A stretch of DNA of 64,000 nucleotides from Tissierellales bacterium (GCA_030146915.1 JASLAT010000015.1:50570-114569); one strand, 5' to 3'; counted from the stretch's first letter, positions 44,443-53,283 are shown. A program made the numbers and translations. The notes: a model not told the origin generated them from the sequence alone.

Positions 44443-44702
44443 AATACCCTCCCACCACTTTCTTTTTGCTATATTTGAAGTATTTTAATTTTAAACCTTT
44501 GTACAATATATATTATCATAAATATCTATCTTTATATAATCCTTTATCTTTTTATAAAGTATATTCTAAGTCTTGTCTTATATAGGTTTTACCTTTGATT
44601 ATCATTTGATTATATGATAATTATATAGCTAACTCATATGATATAATTAAATTATAAATACAAATAAATCAATACATCACTTTTTATCTAAGGAGGGTTT
44701 TT

Positions 44703-45008
44703 ATGGAAAGTAGCATGAATGTTTTAAAAATTGGTTTAACAGGAGTTTTTAAAAATACACTTAAAGAAGAAAATTTAATAAGAGATTGGAAAAGGTACGT
44801 AAAAACTATGGATAATTCTTTTAGAATGACTGGAGATTTAGGACTTAAAGAACTAAAAGCATTTAAAGAAGGTATGTATAATGTCGCTCAAGAATACATA
44901 GTCCCAGAAGAATTAATGAAAGTAGCAAAACTTGATGGCTTTACTGTTGAGATGATTCAAGAGGCCAAAGAAGAACTTTTAAGATACATAGATAATAACT
45001 GTAATTAA
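44703..45008 (+). CDS. Small protein of unknown function
   Basis: 101 residues, no signal peptide or membrane segment, mostly predicted helical and highly charged (DWKRYVKTMDNSF..., EMIQEAKEELLRYIDNN). I do not recognise it. The ATG has a strong AAGGAGGG site. TATAAT at 44642-44647 may be the -10, with no clear -35. It is a lone plus-strand gene between minus-strand genes and has good codon use and its own terminator, so it is likely real. Confidence 0.6.
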   Translation: MESSMNVLKIGLTGVFKNTLKEENLIRDWKRYVKTMDNSFRMTGDLGLKELKAFKEGMYNVAQEYIVPEELMKVAKLDGFTVEMIQEAKEELLRYIDNNCN

Positions 45009-45041
45009 AAAAAGACATTACTTCTAAGAAGTAATGTCTTT
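45004..45041. terminator. Terminator between the 101-residue gene and ybaK
   Basis: A 14-bp perfect stem (45011-45024 with 45028-45041). The minus strand is followed by a seven-T run, so it is the stronger direction (ybaK). The ybaK stop lies in the loop. Confidence 0.82.
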
Positions 45042-45488
45042 AAATTTAACATCTATTAACTTTTTTAAATCTTCAGGATTTACACCAATCTGAAGACCTA
45101 ATTTACCTGCTGAGAGAATAATTTCATCTTCTAGTAATGCATCTTTAGATACAAATGTTTCATATTCTTTCTTCATCCCAATTGGTGAACATCCACCTCT
45201 AACATAACCAGTAATTTTTTTAAGGTTTGAAACATTTATTAATTCTAACTTTTTTTCTCCAACTAAAGGAGCAGATTTTTTCAAATCTAGTTCTCTATCT
45301 ACTGGTAAGACAAAAACGTAATAGCCTTCACTTCCAACTGTTACTAAGGTTTTATAAACTTCATTTAATTGCTTACCAATATTCTTTGCAACACTTTTTC
45401 CATCGATTCCTTTATTAAAATCATAACTGTAAGATTTATAAGCTATACCTTCTCTATCTAATATTCTCATGACATTAGTTTTTTTCAT
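45024..45488 (-). CDS. ybaK: Cys-tRNA(Pro)/Cys-tRNA(Cys) deacylase, YbaK/EbsC family
   Basis: 154 residues of the INS-like trans-editing fold; hydrolyses mischarged Cys-tRNA-Pro. VYKTLVTVG near 44 holds the conserved Lys, and GYVRGGCSPIGMKK near 93 and SAGKLGLQIGV near 127 are YbaK signatures. The ATG follows GAGAGGG. It lies 11 bases after the HD-domain gene. Confidence 0.9.
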   Translation of the reverse strand: MKKTNVMRILDREGIAYKSYSYDFNKGIDGKSVAKNIGKQLNEVYKTLVTVGSEGYYVFVLPVDRELDLKKSAPLVGEKKLELINVSNLKKITGYVRGGCSPIGMKKEYETFVSKDALLEDEIILSAGKLGLQIGVNPEDLKKLIDVKFKDITS

Positions 45489-45499
45489 TAAATCCCTCT

Positions 45500-46084
45500 C
45501 TATGATAAATAAGATAATTTTTCTGCTTCATCAAGTAAAGATAAACTATACTCATATAAATCTTTAGATATCTTTTCTATTGGAGCTATCCTTTTTAAAA
45601 CTTGGTCTTTTGATACTTTATATTTAACCCAAGTTCCTCCATCATTATAAAAATTATTTAATATAGGTTGTAACCTATCCATTGCTGTAGCAAATAATGC
45701 TTCCTTAGTTTTTACCTCTTCAAACTCTTTCCATAAATTTTTGAATTCTTCCGCCTTATCACTCTCTAAAATGCCAAATATTTTATCTGCTGACCTTGTT
45801 TCTCTATCTAATTTATCTTTATATCCTTCAGTATCATATGCAAAAGTATCCCCTGCATAAATCTCTACTACATCATGGATTAAAAGCATCTTTATTACCT
45901 TAGATATATCTATATCTTTATCAGCATATTCTTCTAAAACCATAGCCATAACTGATATATGCCAAGAATGCTGAGCGTCATCTTCCCTTTCATCACTCTT
46001 AATTAAGTTTGTCATTCTTAATGTAGACTTCATTTTATCTAACTCTACAATGAAATCCATGTCCCTTAGTAATCTTTTGTTCAT
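45500..46084 (-). CDS. HD-domain hydrolase (YfbR-like nucleotidase)
   Basis: 194 residues. Metal ligands of the HD domain are His39 (DAQHSWHIS), His70-Asp71 (LLIHDVVEIYAGD) and a later Asp. YfbR relatives are 5'-deoxynucleotidases; specificity here is untested. The start is ATG 46084, directly after the pyrophosphatase stop and preceded by AAGGA. The frame extends to 46132 inside the upstream gene, but that part has no ribosome binding site. Confidence 0.8.
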   Translation of the reverse strand: MNKRLLRDMDFIVELDKMKSTLRMTNLIKSDEREDDAQHSWHISVMAMVLEEYADKDIDISKVIKMLLIHDVVEIYAGDTFAYDTEGYKDKLDRETRSADKIFGILESDKAEEFKNLWKEFEEVKTKEALFATAMDRLQPILNNFYNDGGTWVKYKVSKDQVLKRIAPIEKISKDLYEYSLSLLDEAEKLSYLS

Positions 46085-46085
46085 A

Positions 46086-47732
46086 CTAATTATCTTCCTT
46101 CGTAATAAGAGCATTTGTAACTGGAGGTACAACTTGTTTTTTCCTTGATACTACTCCTGGAGTATAAAAAGAATTATCTTCAATTGTTTTTCCAAAAGCT
46201 TTAGCTACCAAGTCTTTTTTATCTCCAACTACTACAATTTCTGAAGCCTCTTTAAATATATCTGTCAAAAGTAAAATAAAAGCTGCATAGCCTGCTTCAT
46301 TTTTCTTTACTTCCATAGCCTCTACTAAATCATCTTTCAAACTATCTATACTGTCTAAATCCATAGTAAACACTTGGGCTATCGCTATCTTATTATTATC
46401 AATAGTAAATTCTTTAAAATCCTGTGTTAATATCTCTTCTGGAGTCTTTCCTACAAGAGATGTTCCTGCTTTGAACATTTCAAGAGCATATTTTTCAGGA
46501 TCTATTCCAGCTATAGATGCTAACTTTTCAAGTGTTGCAGCATCTCTTTCTGTAGTTGTAGGAGATCTTAAAAGTAATGTATCTGAAATTATAGCAGATG
46601 CTAATAAACCTGCTATTTTTTTACTTGGTTTTCTACCATTCTCAAACATAATTGAAGTTATTATAGTTGCAGTACAACCTACAGGTTCATTTCTAAAGTA
46701 AATAGGATTACCTGTGAATACATCTGCTACCCTATGGTGATCTATAATCTCTAATATTTCTGCTTCATCAATGCCATCTATTGATTGTCTTCTCTCATTA
46801 TGGTCAACTTGAATTATTTTCTTTTTCTTACTAGTTATTAAGTGATACCTAGATATCAAACCTAGTACTTTATTATTTCTATCTAAAACAGGGTAGCTTC
46901 TATATCTTGTCTTAGTCATTTCAGATTTTACATCATCAACTAATTCATCTTCATAGAAATAAACAAGATCTTCCTTACTCATTGTATATTCTACAGGTAT
47001 TGCTTGGGTTATTAATCTAGAAGCGGTAAAAGTATCAAGTGCTGTTGATATCACACTTATATTTTTTTCCTTAGCTAACTTTAATACATCATCTTCCACT
47101 TCATTTCCACCTGTTACTACAATTAGAGCTGCTCCTCTATCTATAGCTGCTAGCTGAGAATCTTTCCTATTACCACATATAGCTACATCTCCTGATTCCA
47201 AATAGTCTTTTGATAGGTTTGCATCCATAGCTAAAATAACTATTTTACCCTTAATATTAAAGTCCTCTGCTTCATTTATAACATCAGCTGCTAAACTACT
47301 TACAATGTTAGTAAAGCTAGCACCAGATTTACCTAATATTGTACTATCCCATACATCCGCATAAGACTTTATAATATCTGATGCAGTTATAACACCTGCT
47401 AATCTATCCTCTTCATCTACCACGGGAATACTATTAATGTTATTTTTTTCCATTATGTTAAGAGCCATTTTTACAGGTATCTCAGGACTAATTGGTGCTA
47501 TTTTATCATATTCTAAATCCTCTACTAAAAGTCTAACTGTTGTTTTTAATTTTGGTTTCTCAACCCCAAAATAATCTAATATAAATTGTGTTTCTCTACT
47601 TACATTTCCTAATCTCACAGGTATAGCTTCATATTCTCCTAAAGAATTTTTATAATCTGCATAAGCTATAGCTGAACAGATAGAATCTGAATCTGGGTTT
47701 CTATGACCCATAATATAAACTTTATCCTTCAC
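46086..47732 (-). CDS. ppaC: Manganese-dependent inorganic pyrophosphatase with regulatory CBS and DRTGG domains
   Basis: Family II pyrophosphatase, 548 residues. The DHH part is split: GHRNPDSDS at residues 9-17 carries the first metal motif, and EIIDHHRVAD near 335 the second. Between them are a CBS domain (about 68-125), a DRTGG domain (about 135-245) and a second CBS domain (about 250-305). This layout is known in Clostridium perfringens, where AMP inhibits and diadenosine tetraphosphate activates. The C-terminal DHHA2 domain follows. Start is GTG at 47732 after GGAGGG. Confidence 0.95.
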   Translation of the reverse strand: MKDKVYIMGHRNPDSDSICSAIAYADYKNSLGEYEAIPVRLGNVSRETQFILDYFGVEKPKLKTTVRLLVEDLEYDKIAPISPEIPVKMALNIMEKNNINSIPVVDEEDRLAGVITASDIIKSYADVWDSTILGKSGASFTNIVSSLAADVINEAEDFNIKGKIVILAMDANLSKDYLESGDVAICGNRKDSQLAAIDRGAALIVVTGGNEVEDDVLKLAKEKNISVISTALDTFTASRLITQAIPVEYTMSKEDLVYFYEDELVDDVKSEMTKTRYRSYPVLDRNNKVLGLISRYHLITSKKKKIIQVDHNERRQSIDGIDEAEILEIIDHHRVADVFTGNPIYFRNEPVGCTATIITSIMFENGRKPSKKIAGLLASAIISDTLLLRSPTTTERDAATLEKLASIAGIDPEKYALEMFKAGTSLVGKTPEEILTQDFKEFTIDNNKIAIAQVFTMDLDSIDSLKDDLVEAMEVKKNEAGYAAFILLLTDIFKEASEIVVVGDKKDLVAKAFGKTIEDNSFYTPGVVSRKKQVVPPVTNALITKEDN

Positions 47733-47827
47733 TTCTTTCCCTCCTAAATTTTCCTAATATATACACTGATATATTATATCATAGATAAATTAATTTAAAA
47801 AAGCCCTTATATTTTTTAAAAATTTTC

Positions 47828-47856
47828 TTGACATTTTATTTTTAAGTCTGTATAGT
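47828..47856 (+). promoter_or_regulatory. Promoter of the first aromatic amino acid binding-protein gene
   Basis: TTGACA (47828-47833), 17 bases, TATAGT (47851-47856). Confidence 0.8.
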
Positions 47857-47862
47857 ATTAAA

Positions 47863-48145
47863 CAAGATAAATAAAAGCTTTGAAGGAGAAAAAAATATCT
47901 TAAACTATTTACAGAGAGTCAGAATGGTGAGATCTGACATTAGAGGGATATATAATATTCACTCCTTAGCTGGCTTATTAAACGAGTGATCAAGTAGATA
48001 AGCACGGAAGCCCACCGTTATAAGGGATAGGATTGTTAGATCTGATTGAGGATGACTATGTCATTAAAATAGGGTGGTACCACGAATCTTTCGTCCCTAT
48101 AAGTTTAGCTATATAGCTAGATTTATAGGCTCGAAAGATTTTTTT
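47863..48145 (+). promoter_or_regulatory. T-box leader with UUC (Phe) specifier
   Basis: T-box AGGGTGGTACCACG is at 48071-48084; the terminator spans 48085-48145 (AATCTTTCG with CGAAAGATT, then T6) and encloses a further TAGCTATATAGCTA hairpin. Stem I base AAGGAG/CTCCTT and helix ATATC/GATAT enclose a specifier loop whose right side is ATAATA-TTC-A. The codon at 47958-47960 is UUC, in the position where the metN leader has AUG. The 465-base gap before the gene holds only this leader and promoter. Confidence 0.82.
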
Positions 48146-48197
48146 ATTTCCTCAATTAGTTAATTATTTATATTTTAAAAATTTAAGGGGGATTAAT

Positions 48198-49151
48198 ATG
48201 AAAAATCTTAGAAAATTAAGAATTATTTTACTTCTTTCTCTTTTTGCTTTATTTTTAACTTCTTGTAATAAAAGAGAAGAAGGTAATTCCATCAAAATTG
48301 GAATTAATCAGTTTATGGAACATCCTGCTCTTGATGATGCTAGGGAAGGTTTTATTGACGGCTTAGACACTTATGGAATTAAAGCAGATATTATTTATCT
48401 TAATGCACAAGGTGATATATCTAATTCATTAAGTATTGCACAAAAACTTAAAGAGGACAATGTAGACTTAGTTTATGCAATTGCAACACCAGCAGCTCAA
48501 GCTAGTAAAAATATAATAAAAGATAAACCAATACTTTTTTCTGCGGTTACAGATCCAATAGCTGCTGGACTAAACCCAGGTGAAAATATTACTGGCACTA
48601 GTGATATGGCCGATATAAAAAGTCAGTTAGAATTATTTTCAAAACTTGATAAAGGTATTAATAAAATAGGAATTATATACAATACATCAGAAGCTAATTC
48701 AATTGCTCAAATAGACGAGGTTAAAAAATATTCTAAAGAATTAAATTTAGAAATTAACCTACTTGGAATAAATAATGTAAATGAATTATCTCAGTCTTTA
48801 GATTCACTTATTAGAAAAGTAGATGCTCTTTATGTTTTAAGTGATAATATGGTTGCATCTGCGGTAGGCTTAGTTTCAAATAAACTCTTAGAAAACAATA
48901 TGATATCTATATCAGCAGAGGAATCACAAGTAAAAGGAGGTATACTTTTGACCAATGGTATATCCTACTATGAACTTGGATCGATTACAGCTGAAATGGC
49001 TAATGATATTTTAACTAATAAAAAAGATGTTAAAGATATGTCGGTTAAATATGGTGAAGAAAAAATGATAAAAATAAATAAAAAGACCTTTGAAAAACTC
49101 AATATTAAGAAAGATAATCCGATTTTAAAAGATGCAGTTTTTATTGAATAA
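48198..49151 (+). CDS. TrpX-like ABC transporter substrate-binding lipoprotein (Phe T-box)
   Basis: 317 residues; lipobox LTSC gives lipidation at Cys23. IKIGINQFMEHPALDDAREGF and the ILFSAVTDPIAAGLNPG block are hallmarks of the TrpX/ABC-substrate-binding family (aromatic amino acid uptake). It is about half identical by eye to the second binding protein at 49562. It has its own promoter and a T-box reading UUC, so phenylalanine is the likely ligand. No permease is attached directly; the next permease and ATPase lie beyond the second T-box. Confidence 0.82.
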   Translation: MKNLRKLRIILLLSLFALFLTSCNKREEGNSIKIGINQFMEHPALDDAREGFIDGLDTYGIKADIIYLNAQGDISNSLSIAQKLKEDNVDLVYAIATPAAQASKNIIKDKPILFSAVTDPIAAGLNPGENITGTSDMADIKSQLELFSKLDKGINKIGIIYNTSEANSIAQIDEVKKYSKELNLEINLLGINNVNELSQSLDSLIRKVDALYVLSDNMVASAVGLVSNKLLENNMISISAEESQVKGGILLTNGISYYELGSITAEMANDILTNKKDVKDMSVKYGEEKMIKINKKTFEKLNIKKDNPILKDAVFIE

Positions 49152-49184
49152 TTCATATTAGTAAAATTTCTTCTAATTTTTTTC

Positions 49185-49213
49185 TTGACATTTAATTTAT
49201 TAGGTACTATGAT
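49185..49213 (+). promoter_or_regulatory. Promoter of the second binding-protein operon
   Basis: TTGACA (49185-49190), 17 bases, TATGAT (49208-49213), only 34 bases after the first binding-protein stop. Confidence 0.78.
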
Positions 49214-49219
49214 AGTATT

Positions 49220-49510
49220 CAATAAATTAAATGTAAATACTTTGAAGGAGAGAAAAATACCAGGTAGTTGTTTCTAGAGAGCTGGGTTAGGTGGAAGCCA
49301 GTATCAATGACGGTATATAATATACACTCCTAAACTAAGTAGGTTGGTTGAAACTAGTAGGCCAATTCGGAAGCCCACCGTTATAAGGGATAGGACTGTT
49401 AGGTCTGAAGCGTAATGGAATTTCCATTAAAATAGGGTGGTACCACGGATATCTTTCGTCCCTATAAGTTTAGCTATATAGCTAGATTTATAGGCTCGAA
49501 AGATTTTTTT
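49220..49510 (+). promoter_or_regulatory. T-box leader with UAC (Tyr) specifier
   Basis: T-box AGGGTGGTACCACG is at 49434-49447 and the terminator at 49451-49510. Stem I base AGGAG/CTCCT and helix ATACC/GGTAT enclose a specifier loop whose right side is ATAATA-TAC-A, giving UAC at 49323-49325. The 3' half is nearly identical to the Phe leader, so one leader was copied from the other and the specifier changed by one base. Confidence 0.82.
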
Positions 49511-49561
49511 ATTATCCGGATATTATTCAGCCTAACAAAATTAAAATTAGGAGGAATTAAA

Positions 49562-50527
49562 ATGAAAAAGAAAAGTTTAATTTTAAGTTTATTACTTGCA
49601 TTAATTATTGTATTGACCGCTTGTGATAATAATAGTAGTGAAAATGATTCTTTAACAATAGGGATTAATCAGTTGGCCGAACATCCTGCACTTGATCAGG
49701 TAAGGGATGGTTTTATGGATTACTTTGAAGATAAAAATCATAAAATTAAGATAGATCTAAAAAATGCTCAGGGAGATATTCCAAACTCTTTAGATATTGC
49801 TGAAAAATTTGTAAGAGATAAAGTAGATTTAATATTTGCAATTGCAACACCTTCAGCTCAATCTAGTAAGCAAGTTACAAGCTCGATACCTATAGTTTTC
49901 TCTGCTGTTACTGACCCTGTAGAGGCTGGTTTAGTAGAAGATTTTGTAAAACCATCTACTAATGTAACAGGAACAAGCGATGAAAGTCCCATTGAGGAGC
50001 AGCTTAGTTTGTTTAGAGAAATTGATCCTTCCATAAAAACAATAGGAATTATATACAATACTGCTGAGTCAAATTCTGCTATACAAATAAAACAAGCTGA
50101 AGAAATTGCTAAAAAACTTAATTTAAATTTAGAAACTATAGGAGTAACTAATATTAATGAAATAAGTCAAGCTATGGATTCTTTAGTTAAAAAAGTAGAT
50201 GGTATATACACTATAACTGATAACATGATAGCTTCCGCTATAAATTTAGTTGCTGATAAAGCTATTGAAAATAATATTATTACTGTAGGAGCAGAGGAAG
50301 CACACATTAAAGGTGGAATACTTCTTACTAAAGGAATATCTTACTACCAATTAGGTAGACAATCTGCAAGAATGGCAGAAGAGATATTATTAAATAATAA
50401 AAATATTTCTGATTATCCTTGTGAAAAATCAGAAGTAATAGAATCGATATATAATGAAAATACTTTAAATGCGCTAGGTGTGGATCCTAACATTGAAGTA
50501 TTTGTTGGTAGTGAAAAAGTAAATTAA
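49562..50527 (+). CDS. TrpX-like ABC transporter substrate-binding lipoprotein (Tyr T-box)
   Basis: 321 residues; lipobox LTAC with lipidation at Cys21. LTIGINQLAEHPALDQVRDG and IVFSAVTDPVEAGL place it in the same family as the gene at 48198, a clear paralogue. The upstream T-box reads UAC, so tyrosine is the likely ligand. It is first gene of a unit with the permease (11 bases downstream) and ATPase. Confidence 0.83.
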   Translation: MKKKSLILSLLLALIIVLTACDNNSSENDSLTIGINQLAEHPALDQVRDGFMDYFEDKNHKIKIDLKNAQGDIPNSLDIAEKFVRDKVDLIFAIATPSAQSSKQVTSSIPIVFSAVTDPVEAGLVEDFVKPSTNVTGTSDESPIEEQLSLFREIDPSIKTIGIIYNTAESNSAIQIKQAEEIAKKLNLNLETIGVTNINEISQAMDSLVKKVDGIYTITDNMIASAINLVADKAIENNIITVGAEEAHIKGGILLTKGISYYQLGRQSARMAEEILLNNKNISDYPCEKSEVIESIYNENTLNALGVDPNIEVFVGSEKVN

Positions 50528-50538
50528 GGAGAGTTATT

Positions 50539-51429
50539 ATGAATCAACTTTTAATAAGTTCACTAGAACAAGGCTTAATATTTGCCCTTCTAGCGATGGG
50601 AGTCTTTATAACTAATAAAATATTAAAAATGGCTGATTTATCAGTCGAAGGTAGTTTTACATTCGGTGCTTTCATCTTCACAAAATTTGCCTTATCAGGA
50701 TATAACCCTATTTTATCCAGCTTTATGGCACTTATATTTGGAAGTTTAGCAGGCTTAAGCACTGGGTTCTTTTATACAAAATTAAAAATAAATTCCTTAT
50801 TATCGGGAATATTAACTATGAATATACTTTATTCTGTAAACCTTAGAATTAATAATAAATCTAATATCCCACTGTATGATCAAGCTTCAGTATTTGATTA
50901 TGGTAATAAAATTTTAATATTATTCACAATAGTTTTAATTATCAAAATAGTTTTAGACTTATTTTTAAAAACTGAACTTGGCTATTTGCTAATTACAACT
51001 GGTGATAATGAATCATTAGTTAAGTCTCTTGGTAAAAATAGTGATGGAATGAAAATACTTGGGCTTATGATTTCAAATAGTCTGATTGCTTTTAGTGGGG
51101 CTCTTATGGCACAGAACTTGGGTTTTGCAGATGCAAATATGGGAAAAGGCAATCTAGTAGTTGCTCTTGCAGCTATAATAATTGGCGATACCCTTGCTAA
51201 AAAGTCTAAAAAACTAAAATCTACAACAAGAGCCATACTAGGGGCTATTGCTTACAAGATTATTGGAGGTATAGCTATTGATCTTGGTCTAGAACCTACA
51301 GACCTATCTGCAATAAATGCTTTTATTGTTATAGCATTTTTAGTTTATAATAACTTTTTTACAGATATTTTATCAAATTTGAAAATTCGAGGAGGAAAAA
51401 ACTATGTTAGAAATAAAAAATATAGCTAA
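50539..51429 (+). CDS. ABC transporter permease, TrpY-like
   Basis: 296 residues with about eight membrane segments, of the branched-chain-type permease superfamily used by TrpXYZ systems. FALLAMGVFITNKILKMADL and SVEGSFTFGAF are typical N-terminal segments. It is the only permease for both binding proteins in this locus. It overlaps the ATPase gene by 26 bases. Confidence 0.85.
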   Translation: MNQLLISSLEQGLIFALLAMGVFITNKILKMADLSVEGSFTFGAFIFTKFALSGYNPILSSFMALIFGSLAGLSTGFFYTKLKINSLLSGILTMNILYSVNLRINNKSNIPLYDQASVFDYGNKILILFTIVLIIKIVLDLFLKTELGYLLITTGDNESLVKSLGKNSDGMKILGLMISNSLIAFSGALMAQNLGFADANMGKGNLVVALAAIIIGDTLAKKSKKLKSTTRAILGAIAYKIIGGIAIDLGLEPTDLSAINAFIVIAFLVYNNFFTDILSNLKIRGGKNYVRNKKYS

Positions 51430-52171
51430 AAAATTTAATAAAAATACTGACCATGAAATAAATGTTTTTTCCAACCTTAGTATATCAATCAATAGTAGCC
51501 AATCGATTGCAATAATAGGACCTAATGGTTGTGGTAAATCTACACTTATGAATTTGATTGCAGGTAACCTTAACGTAGATGATGGTCAAATTCTTATAGA
51601 TAAAAAAGATGTTACAAATCTTAGAGAGGAAGAAAGATCTAATTTTATAGGTAGAGTTTATCAAAATCCTTCTCAAGGAGTTGCACCTTCTTTAAGTATA
51701 CTAGAGAATATGTCATTAGCTGATAAAAAGTCTAAAAAATTTGGACTTAGAAAACTTGTTAATAAATCTAGAGTCGATTACTATAAAAGTCTACTTAAAG
51801 ATTTAGACCTAGGGTTAGAGAATATAATGAACACCAAGGTTAGCTTCCTATCTGGTGGACAAAGACAATCTTTATCACTTGTAATGGCAGCAATGAATCA
51901 TCCTAAATTATTGCTTTTAGATGAACATACTGCAGCTTTGGATCCTAAGACTTCTCAATTAGTTATGAGAAAAACCCAAAAGTTAATTAAGGATAAGGGT
52001 ATAACAACAATGATGATCTCTCATAATATGAAGGATGCTGTAGAGTTTTCAGATAGAGTAATAATGTTAGATAAGGGACAAGTAGTTTTTGATAGTCCAA
52101 GTAAAAATTTAACTGAGGAGGACCTTAATAAAATTTATAAAGAAAGAATAGATTTAGCTCTTTCATTGTAA
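51404..52171 (+). CDS. ABC transporter ATP-binding protein, TrpZ-like
   Basis: 255 residues. Walker A GPNGCGKST near 43, signature LSGGQRQS near 149 and Walker B LLLLDEHTAALD near 168 are present. Its ATG follows CGAGGAGG and lies inside the end of the permease gene. Completes an importer with the permease and the two lipoproteins. No clear terminator follows before the DsbA-like gene 38 bases on. Confidence 0.88.
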   Translation: MLEIKNIAKKFNKNTDHEINVFSNLSISINSSQSIAIIGPNGCGKSTLMNLIAGNLNVDDGQILIDKKDVTNLREEERSNFIGRVYQNPSQGVAPSLSILENMSLADKKSKKFGLRKLVNKSRVDYYKSLLKDLDLGLENIMNTKVSFLSGGQRQSLSLVMAAMNHPKLLLLDEHTAALDPKTSQLVMRKTQKLIKDKGITTMMISHNMKDAVEFSDRVIMLDKGQVVFDSPSKNLTEEDLNKIYKERIDLALSL

Positions 52172-52209
52172 TTATTAATTTATTGGGTATTATCTATTGG
52201 GGTGATTAC

Positions 52210-52800
52210 ATGAAAGAAATTTTAATTTTTTCTGATTTTACTTGTCCATTCTGTTATATAGGATTCTCAATTATAGATAAATTATATAAAGAAAAAAGTT
52301 TTAAGTTTAAGTTTTTACCAGTAGTTTTAAATGCAGAGTTTGATTCTGGGCCAGTAGACTTACGAGATTTTATTGATGAAAAAGAACTTAATGAAGCTTA
52401 TAAAAGAATCGATTCTTTAGGTAATGAATATGGTTTAGTCTATAAAAATAGGTATTATGGATATAACACATATAAACTACAACTAGTTTCTTTGTTAGCT
52501 GCAGAAAAAGATAAGTTCCTAGATTTTGCAAGATTAGCTTTTTATTATATATTCACATTAGAAAAAGATCCGAGTCAACTATCTACTATTTTAGAAATAT
52601 CTGAAAAAACAAAGCTTAACAAAGAAGATGTACTTGATGCACTAAATTCTGATAGTTATAAGCAAAAATTATCTCAGAGTAAAGATCTGATGAAAAAATA
52701 TAATGTTGAAAGTGTTCCTAGTTTTATTGTAGATGGAAAGCTTAAGCCTAGTCATTTAGAGGACTATAACAGTTTCATAATAAAGTTATTTAGGGACTAG
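52210..52800 (+). CDS. DsbA/FrnE-family thiol oxidoreductase-like protein
   Basis: 196 residues, thioredoxin fold with helical insert. The redox motif CPFC is at residues 12-15 (FSDFTCPFCYIG), and the cis-Pro region is VESVPSFIVDGK near 175. There is no signal peptide, so it acts in the cytoplasm, like FrnE or 2-hydroxychromene isomerase relatives. I use the ATG at 52210, just after GGGGTGA; the frame is open to a TTG at 52183 with no ribosome binding site. Substrate unknown. Confidence 0.8.
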   Translation: MKEILIFSDFTCPFCYIGFSIIDKLYKEKSFKFKFLPVVLNAEFDSGPVDLRDFIDEKELNEAYKRIDSLGNEYGLVYKNRYYGYNTYKLQLVSLLAAEKDKFLDFARLAFYYIFTLEKDPSQLSTILEISEKTKLNKEDVLDALNSDSYKQKLSQSKDLMKKYNVESVPSFIVDGKLKPSHLEDYNSFIIKLFRD

Positions 52801-52820
52801 ATTTCTAGTCCCCTTTTTTT
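52793..52820 (+). terminator. Terminator of the DsbA-like gene
   Basis: GGGACTAG and CTAGTCCC pair around ATTT, followed by CCTTTTTTT's T run. The gene's stop codon lies in the 5' arm. On the minus strand there is no T run, so it is one-directional. Confidence 0.85.
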
Positions 52821-53277
52821 ATAAATTAGAAATTAAATTTACCATTTCAATTGCTCCAACTGCTGCATCATAACCTTTATTACCAGCCTTAGTACCAGCT
52901 CTTTCTATAGCTTGCTCTATCGTATCTGTTGTAAGAACACCAAACATTATAGGTTTTTCTGTCTCCATAGATGCATGAGCTATTCCTTTAGATACTTCAC
53001 TACATACATAATCATAATGTGATGTTGCACCTCTTATAACTGCTCCTAAACAAATTACAGCATCATAATCAGCCTTAGCCATTTTTTTTGCTATAAGTGG
53101 AATCTCAAAAGCTCCTGGTACCCAGGCTAATTCAATATTTTCTTCGCCTAACCCATGTCTCTTAAGAGCATCTAAAGCTCCTGAGATTAATTTAGAAGTT
53201 ATAAACTCGTTAAACCTAGCTGCAACAATTCCAATTTTAATATCTTTTGCTAATAAATTTCCTTCTATTATTTTCAT
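52819..53277 (-). CDS. ribH: 6,7-dimethyl-8-ribityllumazine synthase
   Basis: Condenses the RibBA and RibD products to lumazine. It has 152 residues. VAARFNEFITSKLISGA near 19, WVPGAFEIPL near 52, GAVIRGATSHYDYV near 78 (catalytic His) and FGVLTTDTIEQA are all present. Last gene of the rib operon, 6 bases after ribBA. Confidence 0.97.
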   Translation of the reverse strand: MKIIEGNLLAKDIKIGIVAARFNEFITSKLISGALDALKRHGLGEENIELAWVPGAFEIPLIAKKMAKADYDAVICLGAVIRGATSHYDYVCSEVSKGIAHASMETEKPIMFGVLTTDTIEQAIERAGTKAGNKGYDAAVGAIEMVNLISNL

Positions 53278-53283
53278 TTTTAT

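Noticed and set aside
44590..44630. Fur- or PerR-like operator in the gap between the PurM-like gene and the 101-residue gene
   Set aside because: ATTATCAT and ATGATAAT form an inverted repeat, but the spacing and half-sites do not fit the 7-1-7 Fur pattern, and AT-rich matches are common here.
47863..49510. Tryptophan (UGG) T-boxes as expected for TrpX homologues
   Set aside because: No TGG occurs in either specifier loop; the codon before A-CTCC is TTC in one and TAC in the other, matching the position of ATG in the metN leader.
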